Source of the DNA: Alitta virens
Lineage: Eukaryota; Annelida; Polychaeta; Phyllodocida; Nereididae
NCBI GenBank assembly: GCA_932294295.1
Contig: OW028575.1
Coordinates: 38,008,253 to 38,072,252 of the forward strand
DNA: 64,000 nt
Reading direction: 5' to 3'
Part shown: positions 53,967 to 61,635 of the stretch, one piece after another
Layout of the letters: each line of letters begins with the position of its first letter
Numbering within the stretch: the first letter of the stretch is position 1
Translations under genes and position numbers: made by a program
The notes under the pieces: generated by a model
What the model saw: the letters and a program-made list of their open reading frames with translations, nothing else
Told to the model about the DNA's origin: nothing
The model's database searches: none

Positions 53967-54383
53967 ATGACTACCACAAACCAAGACATAGTATTTTTTG
54001 AAGAGATCCTAGGTAAAAGGGGCCGTAGAATGACTCTTAAGCAGTATCAAGGAAGAAAACTTCTTCACCTCCGCTTGTATGATGAAAATGATTGCCCAAC
54101 CAGAAAAGGAGTACACATGTCTGTAGAAGAGGGTAAAACTCTGCTGTACCTGATACCAGAAGTTCTCAATGCCCTTACAAATCGCCAAGAGGGAATGTTT
54201 AATATCACAGAAAGTATTCGTCTACAAACTACAAAATTCAACACTGTAGACATAAGACTGTTCTGGAAGCCTTCGCCTCACCAAGACTTTGTCCCTACAA
54301 AGAAAGGTTGTCCTTTGAACAAAGCTGAATTTTTTGAACTGGTTGATATTATGCACTTGTATGCCCCTCTATATTTCAATTAA
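53967..54383 (+). CDS. Tandem PC4-like ssDNA-binding protein
   Basis: 138 aa from the ATG at 53967, the first after the predicted transcript start; an in-frame ATG at 53874 lies upstream of the TATA-like box. Two repeats can be aligned: residues about 16-64 (RMTLKQYQGRKLLHLRLY, PTRKGVHMS) and about 84-131 (TTKFNTVDIRLFW, PTKKGCPLN). The order beta strands, (V/L)DIR-like strand, P-T-(K/R)-K-G turn, then a helix is that of the PC4/SUB1 ssDNA-binding fold, which normally works as a dimer. Here two repeats in one chain could form the dimer internally. Expected role: ssDNA binding in replication or late transcription; this is inference from a weak motif match. Confidence 0.5.
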   Translation: MTTTNQDIVFFEEILGKRGRRMTLKQYQGRKLLHLRLYDENDCPTRKGVHMSVEEGKTLLYLIPEVLNALTNRQEGMFNITESIRLQTTKFNTVDIRLFWKPSPHQDFVPTKKGCPLNKAEFFELVDIMHLYAPLYFN

Positions 54384-54935
54384 TGTTTTTGTAAAAAAGT
54401 ACCAACAGAAAAAACTTTAAAAAAATTCAAATAAAACTTTAAAAAAAAAACTTCAACAACTTTGTGTAAATGTGTGTATACGTATGCTTTATCAGTAAAA
54501 TTTTTTGATTAAAATTAAAATAATAAAAAAGTTGGATAAAAAATTACAAAAATGGTGTGAAACAAATAAGTTTTTAAAAAAAATTTTTAGCAGTAAAAGT
54601 TTTTGATTAAAATTAAAATAATAAAAAAGTTGGATAAAAAATTACAAAAATGGTGTGAAACAAATAAATTTTTAAAAAAAAATTTTACAGTAAAAGTTTT
54701 TGATTAAAATTAAAATAATAAAAAGTTGGATAAAAATTACAAAAAATGTGTGAAGCAAAGTTTTTTTAGAAAAGATAAAAAGTTTTTAACAGTAAAATTT
54801 TTTTATTAAAATTAAAATAATAATAAAAAAGTTAAAAAAATTACAAAAACGGAATGAAACAAATAAGTTTTGTGTAAAACAAAAAAGTTTTATGTAAATA
54901 AAAGTACTTTGTGAATAAAAATTAAATCATAATTT
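54384..54935. repeat. AT-rich tandem repeat, about 97-bp unit
   Basis: Four decaying units with gattaaaattaaaataataa near 54507, 54604, 54700 and 54806, each followed by aaaagttggataaaaa and ggtgtgaaacaaataag. AATAAA at 54430-54435 is a likely poly(A) signal for the PC4-like gene. It separates the core block from the accessory module. Confidence 0.85.
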
Positions 54936-55015
54936 TTGTTTTGGAAGCAAGATTTGAACCCGCTACCTCATACATAATAGGCGGGTGCCCTACCACCTGT
55001 ACCACCCCTGCCGAT
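54936..55015 (-). repeat. tRNA-like sequence, minus strand
   Basis: The reverse strand reads gtggtacaggtggtagggca (A-box-like) and gcgggttcaaatcttgc (T arm with B box). The acceptor and D stems do not pair, so I take it as a tRNA-derived head rather than a working tRNA. Confidence 0.45.
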
Positions 55016-55180
55016 GGAGAGCTATGTACCCATACTGCTACTGCGGCAGTACGAGGCGTGATTATTCATTACTGGTATATTGTTCTCTAGTTAGAATTAG
55101 TAACTCTTGCGCTGACATTATTTATATAGTTAGCTTTTACCCATACAGTACCACTAGACACTGACATGTCCGATCAAGCG

Positions 55181-55400
55181 ACAACTTCTAAGTCTATTTT
55201 TAGCTTCCTTCCCTCGTCAACATTAACACTAGGGGGCGTCATAGTTACGTCGTCACGCCATCTCTCTGATTTTTGGTGTACTATTTCTTCTCTCAACAAC
55301 TTCTAAGTCTATTTTTAGCTACCCCTACCGATGACATTAACACTAGGGGCATCATAGTTACACCGTCACGCCATCTCTCTGGGTTTTGTGTACTATTCTA
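55181..55400. repeat. Tandem repeat, 115-bp unit, with inverted copy
   Basis: Two units each start acaacttctaagtctatttt and hold cattaacactaggggc, gtcacgccatctctct and tgtactatt. Part of the unit recurs inverted at 57148-57200, on the other side of the RING 1 and orphan genes. A further tRNA-like stretch with B-box-like gtgttcgaatctcac lies at about 55440-55510. Confidence 0.7.
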
Positions 55401-55647
55401 GCTCTAATATATATTCATAACTAAATCACCAACCTTCTATCTGGTCTGTAGTCTTGTGCGTTTTCACTCGCCTGCCACGCCGTCATCAAGTGTTCGAATC
55501 TCACTGCTACTTTTTCATTTCTTAAAGAGCAGTTTTTTCATGTACCGAATACATGGGTGTACAAGATACGCTATGTTTGAGGAGGGGTTTTTTTTATTTA
55601 TTTTTTGTTTCTTTTTATCAAAGTTTTTTCATCTTTTTTATTATTTA

Positions 55648-56274
55648 TTACTCAGTCAGATCAATGGTAGAGGCTTCCACCATTGGCAGGGGTGTTGGGG
55701 GTCTTGTTGAGGGGGGTGTAAGGGGGGCGATGGAGGTCGTATTTCTTGACCCCTGGGCTATTGGTATATTGAGGAAGTCTGCAAAGGGTACTAGGACCTG
55801 GTTCATGAGTCGTCGCCGGTCTTCTTTTTCCCTCAGTTGGCTCTTTTTGAGTTCTGATCGTACTTTCAGTAGTAGTCTTGTCTGCTCGTCAATCATCTTT
55901 TTGTAAGACGATATCTTTGATTCCTGAGTTTTTATGGTGCGGTTCAATGACTGTGCTTTTTCTTCGTAGGCAAACCTCAAAAATCTTGATGTTTTAAGCA
56001 GCTGAAAAGTATCAACAAAGTCTCTGATATCAAACTGTGTAAGATTGCTATCAATGACTGACCCATAATGACCTCTACAGAAAGGACATGTTAATTCTGG
56101 ATCAATTTTCTCTGCAAGATCATGAGCAGGACCCTTCTGATAGTCTACTGTGGCTGTTTGTATGGCAAGTGTCTGAAGACATTTCTTGCATATCTTCATC
56201 TCAGCAGTAGTAGTGTAGCAGCATTGAAGTTGGTAAGATGCCTCATTCTCTGTGCAGATAATGCAAACAGCCAT
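55648..56274 (-). CDS. RING-like zinc-binding protein 1 with coiled coil
   Basis: 208 aa. The N-terminal zinc ligands are C4, C7 (CIIC), C18-C19 (CC), C29, C32 (CKKC) and C63, C66 (CPFC), a RING-like order without the usual His. A helical segment follows (about 95-160, KAQSLNRTIKTQ, KMIDEQTRLLLKVRSELK), probably a coiled coil. Then comes a Pro/Thr-rich tail (PPSTRPPTPLP). The companion at 60329-60787 shares Cys spacing and the C-terminal helix pattern, so the two are paralogues. A ubiquitin-ligase role toward host proteins is plausible but inferred. On the plus strand ttatttatttt near 55590-55605 gives a minus-strand AATAAA. Confidence 0.75.
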   Translation of the reverse strand: MAVCIICTENEASYQLQCCYTTTAEMKICKKCLQTLAIQTATVDYQKGPAHDLAEKIDPELTCPFCRGHYGSVIDSNLTQFDIRDFVDTFQLLKTSRFLRFAYEEKAQSLNRTIKTQESKISSYKKMIDEQTRLLLKVRSELKKSQLREKEDRRRLMNQVLVPFADFLNIPIAQGSRNTTSIAPLTPPSTRPPTPLPMVEASTIDLTE

Positions 56275-56547
56275 ATTGATGCTTGGTGTCTAGTGATCTT
56301 TGCATGAATGATCAGGCCAGCCAAAATCCTTTCCAGCTGCAGATGATGCATAGTCTCTCAACCATGAAAATACTGACCATACATAGAGCATCACATGTAG
56401 GTGTGAATACACCCTCCTAACCCCCCTTGTAGCAGAGTATCCTATCTTTAAACCAATCACGGTTCCCTGTAGATAATCCTTAAGCAAAATAACCAGACTG
56501 GTTAAAATGCATAACACTGTTACTCTGAATTATTCAAAGAAGTAAAA
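56275..56547. promoter_or_regulatory. Divergent promoter region, RING 1 / orphan
   Basis: The two genes start back to back. CCAAT within aaccaatcac at 56453-56457 faces the + gene 91 nt before its ATG, and gttaaaat at about 56501 is the best weak TATA candidate. No clear TATA is seen for the minus gene. Confidence 0.4.
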
Positions 56548-56874
56548 ATGTCTTACTACTTTAATGATCAGACGTTCCGCCATGCTCTGAAGCATTTCAG
56601 GGGGGCTGAAGTTGTTGGACCAAAATCCAGCCAGTTTTTCAAGGCCTATAGTAAGAAGGAACTGGAGGATCTTGTTAACATGGCTATGATGGGGACAAGA
56701 GTACTGAAAAGTGAGGAGAAGCGGAAGCGAGTATGGATGACAAGACTGCCTAACCCTGTTGGATGGAGTGAAAGACCTGGCCAAGTTACAGATCATCTCA
56801 GGATATGTTTGAAAAATCGTCTCATAATCAGTTGCTATCCTTGTTATCCTTATATTGGTAACAGACTGCAGTAG
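56548..56874 (+). CDS. Orphan 108-aa protein
   Basis: I do not recognise this protein. It has 108 residues, is basic, has no signal peptide or membrane span, and ends with a Cys/Tyr/Pro-rich segment (ISCYPCYPYIGNRLQ). A helical stretch SKKELEDLVNMAMMG and the cluster KSEEKRKRVW precede it. Reasons to believe it: an ATG in a plausible context downstream of a CCAAT box, a coding-like composition, and placement between two genes of the accessory module. The motif TDHLRICLKNRLIISCYP loosely recalls C-terminal strands of small BECR-fold nucleases, but that is too weak to call. Confidence 0.5.
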   Translation: MSYYFNDQTFRHALKHFRGAEVVGPKSSQFFKAYSKKELEDLVNMAMMGTRVLKSEEKRKRVWMTRLPNPVGWSERPGQVTDHLRICLKNRLIISCYPCYPYIGNRLQ

Positions 56875-58148
56875 TCAAAATCCAATAACAATTTGGCCTT
56901 TTTCAAGGCCACCATATCCTCCAAAGAGAGCAGACCTTGTACACATATTGTATTGACAAAAAAGACCCTCCCCCTCCCTCCAAAACAGAGTGTCACTACC
57001 TCCTACTGTGGTAATGAAAAACCATAATATACACCCAATTTACATTAAAACAAATTGAGTTCGATGAAATAGAGTTTCGAACCCGGGTCTTTAAATTACA
57101 GTATAGATAATCGCTAGTCTCATTGATGGATGTGGGGGCTGCACACGCAGACGCCCCCTAGCGTTAATGTCGACGGGGGAGGGTAGCTAAAAATAACTTT
57201 AAAAAATTTACCGTGAGGCGGCGTGTAGTCTTACCACTTTTTAACTTGTGTATGTTAATATAGCCTCTGTAATATTGGTTGATTTAAGTAAAAAAACCGG
57301 TAAAAATAGACTTAATAACCTTAATAAGACCAAAAAAAGGGCATCCAGTAGGTTTTTTAGATTGCTAAGAAAAAGCCATTTAGCATGTAGACTGAAATTA
57401 TCTTCTAATATTAAAAAGACGGTTATTGGTTGTTATTGACTGTTTTTAGGTCAGTTATTCATGCATTATTTACAACTAACTTAGTTCTATATAGCTGATG
57501 CACAAACATGACAGACACATGGCCAGCCCCCCTCCCCCTCCCCCCAAGACTTCTTTTAGGGCTAATCACATGAAAAAACAATTTAGACTAGAGGATTAAT
57601 TTCGGCGAGGGCGGGGATGTGTTCTTTTCTTATTGACCTGCCAATTAGGAAGTCCTCTTAACCATTTCACATCGTTTTAGTTATTTATCTTATGATCAGA
57701 TTTGTGTACATCTTTTCAAGTAGAAAAAATGTATTTTCTGGGGTTAATAGTTATTAGTAAAAAGTGCTAGTCTTTTTACACCATAAGCCGTGTTTAACTA
57801 AATTAACTTAATACAATTCTTTTAACCCCCTTAGTCGGTTATTGCTTGATGTGTGGGGGGAGTGGGGGTAAACCCTCGTTTGGTATTATCAAGGTTTCTT
57901 AGGCTAAGCGTTGCCATTGACATACCAGAAATGTTGGTATAGCAGCATGTACCAATGTCTAAATACACTGAATGATTGTAAAGAAACAGTCGAACAAGCG
58001 ACATTGCATCGTTTGACATTAATATACCACTAAAATAGTATTTATACTGTGCAATGACATAGTAAATCATTATTCCTGCTGATTTTACAACGACTACATC
58101 TACGATTTTCGCTAATTCTTTTTTACCACGACTAATTGATTTTTCGCA
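56875..58148. other. Non-coding, before the spliced gene
   Basis: No credible gene. An open frame from 57248 begins with GTG; a 79-codon minus frame (58070-57831) has no recognisable feature. At about 57075-57130 a minus-strand tRNA-like B box (gggttcgaaac) occurs. At 57148-57200 lies the inverted partner of the 55181 repeat. tatttatac at about 58040 is the nearest TATA-like sequence to the next gene. Confidence 0.45.
57148..57200 (-). repeat. Inverted copy of the 55181 repeat
   Basis: The reverse strand reads aagttatttttagctaccct, cgacattaacgctagggggc, matching the 55181 unit in inverse orientation about 1.9 kb away. Confidence 0.65.
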
Positions 58149-59931
58149 ATGGCCATGTCGTCATTGATGAGATTGTTTGTACTGTCTGTGGTACTTGGTT
58201 GTCAGAATGAGGAGAATGGTGTCTTGATCTGTGATGATTCGGATGTAGCAGATTTAAGATACATCTCTCTGGATGATGTTCAAGAAATCCGGTGAGTAAA
58301 GTTATTCATAATACCTATATATATTAAACCTTTTATTTTGGCTGTTTCAACCTTTTGAATATATATATATATATATATGTATATACACTCGTACTAAAAA
58401 AGTCACTCGTTGATAGCTTGTTACCTGCTATTAGAATAAGTTTAATTGAGCTTTCTGATTGTTTTATATAATTTAATTAAAACATTGATACCGCTATTTT
58501 ACACTAGACGGCGGGGTTATCAGCCGTCTGGCGTGGATTATGTGTACTACACATTTGTTCTAAAAATAGTATTTGGTTGAACATGTATATACTTTTCAAG
58601 ATGATCAGATAGTAGTTAACCTATTGTACGCACTTTAGTATTATTAATTAGCCAGTTCTTTGTTATCAGGCGATTCATTCATAAATAGCTCCTTATGAGT
58701 GTCAATGAGTATAACATTAAGGAAAATTTAAAAAAAATTCTTTTTTAATAAATACTTCTTGGTCATAGGTTCTATACACGCTCAGAAGACGAGGTCATGG
58801 AGCAGTTGAAAGGCCGTGATGCTAGTGTCAAGGTTATCTTCAGGTCTGGAAGGGTAGTCATTTTTGGATCCGGGATGACAACTGCTGATACAGACTTTGT
58901 GTCTACGAGACCTGAACTGACAACTTTAACCCCTGACTGGACAACAACCATGGTGATGGGAAGAACTTCAAGTTTCTTGAAGATTGTCATGCCTTTGACG
59001 ATTTGTTCAACACTGATCATGATGGTCGCGATTGTCTTGTGTATAAAGGGTGAGCCATAATAATTTTTACATATTTACGACTAATCATAACTTTAAGATA
59101 ATGTATTTAAATTAAGCCTACAATTTCAAAACCGCCAGATAATGTGCATACCATTTACTATTTTTTAGGTTAAATTACAAAATTTTAGCCGAGTTTTGTT
59201 TTCATTTCAGTTGTCTTGAGACGTGCGAGGAGGGCTGAACTGGTTCAGAGAGCTGCTGAGCCGTTCGCTGATATTGAGATGCTGGAGGATGCTGATGATG
59301 ATGAGAGATTCCTCCGTCTTAATGACATGGACATCTTGGGAGGACGACCTGCGCCTGCCATACCTCTCATGGATGAATCAGATGATGAAGGTAACGATTG
59401 ATTGAGAGTTTGTAATTAACATATATAATATCTACACAGTATGACAAACTACGGTTTAACTATACAATACGCTATAGCATTAAAGCCGTGATACTAGAAA
59501 TTTACACAAGGGGGCGCTTTAGTCGCCTTGTGAACCCCTGGTGTTAAATATGTAACTCTAAAAAACATCAAGAGATATCTTTAGTCAAAGAAATATACCT
59601 TCTTAGGGGTTAAGTACATTACTACATAGTTAATTTAGATAAACTAGTATGGTATATATCAGAAAAATGTCATATTTATTTTTACAGTTCTGTTCAATGC
59701 AGTGGCGGGCTTTGAGGACTTGTCTGATGCGAGTAGCCACGCTAGCAGTGATGGTGCGTATAACCCTTCCTGCATTTCTTTGTATTTGTTAAATATCTTA
59801 AATTAATTTATTTTTAAAATAGTTGTCAAAATATATTTTTAGGCCCCCCTCTCTTTGTTCCAGAACCTAGACGTAGGTCACAACGGAAAGCTGCCCAAGT
59901 TGCTAGGGAGAAGATAAGACAGTATTACTGA
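58149..59931 (+). CDS. Spliced type I membrane protein (five exons)
   Basis: Coding exons: 58149-58291, 58769-59049, 59211-59390, 59688-59753 and 59843-59931, 252 aa in total. Donors are gtgagt, gtgagc, gtaacg and gtgcgt; acceptors all end in AG after pyrimidine- or T-rich tracts. The frame stays open across all four joins; the first intron is phase 2 and the other three phase 1. The predicted product has an N-terminal hydrophobic signal (MRLFVLSVVLGC), an ectodomain of about 95 residues, a membrane span at about 118-139 (LTICSTLIMMVAIVLC), a basic stop-transfer RRARR, an acidic cytoplasmic part (DADDDERF, DESDDEG) and a basic C-terminus. No family recognised. A possible 3'-UTR intron runs from 59937 to 60035. 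Roles such as entry, egress or immune modulation are speculation. Confidence 0.8.
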
Positions 59932-60035
59932 CAATGGTTAGTATTTTAATCATTTATATCGTAAAGATTTGTATTACTAGGTTAATAACAACATCTATCA
60001 ATATACTAATATAAAAAACATTTATTCTATTTCAG

Positions 60036-60300
60036 ATGAGGACTGTCTCCAATTTTTATATTTGCTTTTTTTTTTCAATTTGGTAATTTTATTTTTCTTA
60101 ATAATAAACTTTTGACTGTATTTAGACTGTACTTTTTTATTTTGTAATTTTGTAATTTATTTTTTTCTTAATAATAAACTTTTGACTGTATTTACGCTGT
60201 ACTTTTTTATTTTGTAATTTTGTAATTTTATTTTTTTCTTAATAATAAACTTTTGACTGTATTAAAGTTGTACTTTTTTATATGAACCAAAACAACTTCA
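60036..60300 (+). repeat. Triplicated 3' UTR unit with AATAAA signals
   Basis: Three units of about 70 bp (ttaataataaacttttgact, then gtacttttttattttgtaa) place AATAAA at 60103-60108, 60173-60178 and 60244-60249. They give the spliced gene three poly(A) signals in tandem. Confidence 0.8.
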
Positions 60301-60316
60301 TGGGTATAGGAGAAGT

Positions 60317-60322
60317 TTTATT
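60317..60322 (-). terminator. Poly(A) signal for RING 2 (minus)
   Basis: Plus-strand tttatt gives AATAAA on the minus strand, a few bases after the RING 2 stop. It lies about 70 nt from the last poly(A) signal of the convergent spliced gene. Confidence 0.6.
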
Positions 60323-60328
60323 AAAATC

Positions 60329-60787
60329 TCATTTTCCTTGCATAAACATGGTTAACAAGGGCCTAAAAATACTATTTACAAGGTATTGTCTTTGTCTATC
60401 GTGCTCCTGTTCTATCTTGTGAACTTCTTCATCCAGTGCAAACTTTGCAATTCTTGCAATTGTTGTGGTCAGGGGGATATCTACGAACTTTGCAAGTGTA
60501 TATTTTTTAAAAGTCTGTCTGTATCTGAAGGTCCTATCCCAGTGTACAGCAACTCTGATTCGTCGTTTTGTTCTGAGTATGTCGAATTGTGTTGACCTGC
60601 AGAACATGCAATGTACCTGCTCCTCTACGTTTTCATATTGTAAAAAAACTGCATGAGTAATTTGCCTGGTAATACATGTTTTGATACAGTCGTAACATGT
60701 AAGTTTGAATGTTTTTGTGTAGCAGCATGAGTATGCAAACTTTGGAGAAGAGGCATGACAAAGTTTACATGTTGGGTTGAGGGCCAT
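60329..60787 (-). CDS. RING-like zinc-binding protein 2
   Basis: 152 aa from the ATG at 60787; an in-frame ATG at 60814 would add nine residues but lies only about 2 nt from the predicted transcript start. Ligands: C7, C10 (CKLC), C21-C22 (CC), C31, C34 (CYDC) and C60, C63 (CMFC), with C38 spare. The spacing CxxC-x10-CC-x8-CxxC mirrors RING 1, as do the CCYT tetrapeptide and the C-terminal pattern (YLVNSIFRPLL versus LMNQVLVPFADFL). It is therefore a diverged duplicate without the Pro-rich tail. It is transcribed inward from the right TIR, mirroring the polymerase gene at the left TIR. E3-ligase activity is unproven. Confidence 0.72.
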   Translation of the reverse strand: MALNPTCKLCHASSPKFAYSCCYTKTFKLTCYDCIKTCITRQITHAVFLQYENVEEQVHCMFCRSTQFDILRTKRRIRVAVHWDRTFRYRQTFKKYTLAKFVDIPLTTTIARIAKFALDEEVHKIEQEHDRQRQYLVNSIFRPLLTMFMQGK

Positions 60788-60840
60788 GTTGATGAGAACT
60801 AGTAGACTGATCATTTTTAGACTTACTTTTCACCTGACTG

Positions 60841-60880
60841 TTATATACCTGGTGGTCAGCTTTCTTACTACCTTGATTGG
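60841..60880 (-). promoter_or_regulatory. CCAAT and TATA box for RING 2
   Basis: On the minus strand gaccaatcaagg (ATTGG at 60876-60880 on the plus strand) is followed by TATATAA (60847-60841). Initiation about 30 nt further (near 60816) favours the ATG at 60787. The ACCAATCA octamer is shared with the polymerase, PC4-like and orphan genes. Confidence 0.6.
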
Positions 60881-60919
60881 TCAGATTTTACTATCCATTG
60901 ATTAGATGAAGTTTATAAT

Positions 60920-61629
60920 CTCAATAAAGACTTAATGGAATTTTTACCCAGCGGATTAAAGTATTAATGGAATTTTTACACAACGGATTAAAAACTTAAT
61001 TTGTTTATTTTACACAGCCTGGATTAAAGAATTAATTTGCATTTGTTTATTTTACACAGACTGGATTAAAGAATTAATTTGTATTTGTTTATTTTACACA
61101 GACTTGATTAAAGAATTAATTTGTATTTGTTTATTTTACACAGACTGGATTAAAGAATTAATTTGTTTATTTACACACTGGATTAAATTTGTGATAGGCC
61201 TGTCTCATTAGTATTCATAGGAGCATAGAGGGGGTGGGCGTACCTCATTAGTATGCATAGAGGGGGGCGGGCGTACCTCATTAGTATTCATAGAGGGGGT
61301 GGGCCTGTCTCATTAGTATTCATAGGGGGGGTGGGCCTGTCTCATTAGTATTCATAGGGGAGGGGGTGGGCGTACCTCATTAGTATTCATAGAGGGGGTG
61401 GGCCTGTCTCATTAGTATTCATAGGGGGGGTGGGCCTGTCTCATTAGTATTCATAGGGGAGGGGTGGGCGTACCTCATTAGTATTCATAGAGGGGGTGGG
61501 CCTGTCTCATTAGTATGCAAAAGGGGCGTGGCCTAGCTCATTAGTATGCAAAAGGGGCGTGGCCTAAGCCAAAAGGGGGCGTGGCCTGAGTCATAAATAG
61601 AAGGGGCCTATGCAGTAGCACATAGTAGT
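60920..61629 (-). repeat. Polinton right terminal inverted repeat
   Basis: The inner part has four to five gattaaagaattaatttg...ttttacacaga units (60925-61190), the outer part the G-rich minisatellite and unique end. The last 124 bp mirror the left end without mismatch. Confidence 0.92.
61195..61560. repeat. TIR minisatellite, right copy
   Basis: About 11 units of cctgtctcattagtattcat plus a G-rich block (aggggg(g)tggg). There are fewer units than in the left TIR, so array length has changed independently at the two ends. Confidence 0.9.
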
Positions 61630-61635
61630 ATCCAT
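61630..61635. repeat. Target-site duplication, right (ATCCAT)
   Basis: Exact copy of 42673-42678, directly after the element's last base. Confidence 0.95.

Larger units (their letters stand above)
42679..61629 (+). mobile_element. Polinton/Maverick element, apparently complete
   Basis: An 18,951-bp self-synthesizing DNA transposon or integrated virus-like element. It has a perfect 6-bp TSD, TIRs of 0.7-0.8 kb, and genes for protein-primed family B DNA polymerase, chromodomain integrase, double-jelly-roll major capsid protein, packaging ATPase, a penton-like protein, a core-like basic protein and small conserved Polinton proteins. All core frames are open. A right-hand accessory module adds two RING-like proteins, an orphan and a spliced membrane-protein gene. 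The usual adenain-like protease was not found. Size and the core gene set fit Polintons (typically 15-20 kb). Identical outer TIRs and intact frames suggest recent insertion; autonomy would depend on whether the protease is needed. Confidence 0.97.

Noticed and set aside
54936..55015. Functional tRNA gene on the minus strand
   Set aside because: The B box and T arm are good, but acceptor and D stems do not pair; treated as a tRNA-derived repeat.
56548..56874. BECR-fold nuclease or toxin assignment for the orphan gene
   Set aside because: Only a loose C-terminal resemblance; no catalytic residues can be assigned.
57248..57439. 63-codon basic frame in the Polinton
   Set aside because: Begins with GTG, has no ATG in context and no family resemblance.
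57831..58070. 79-codon minus-strand frame in the Polinton
   Set aside because: ATG start, but no promoter, domain or coding-like pattern; lies in the 5' region of the spliced gene.
59496..59540. Short hairpin in the third intron of the spliced gene (cacaaggg ... cgccttgtg)
   Set aside because: The stem is only about ten pairs, too short for a microRNA precursor and without other support.
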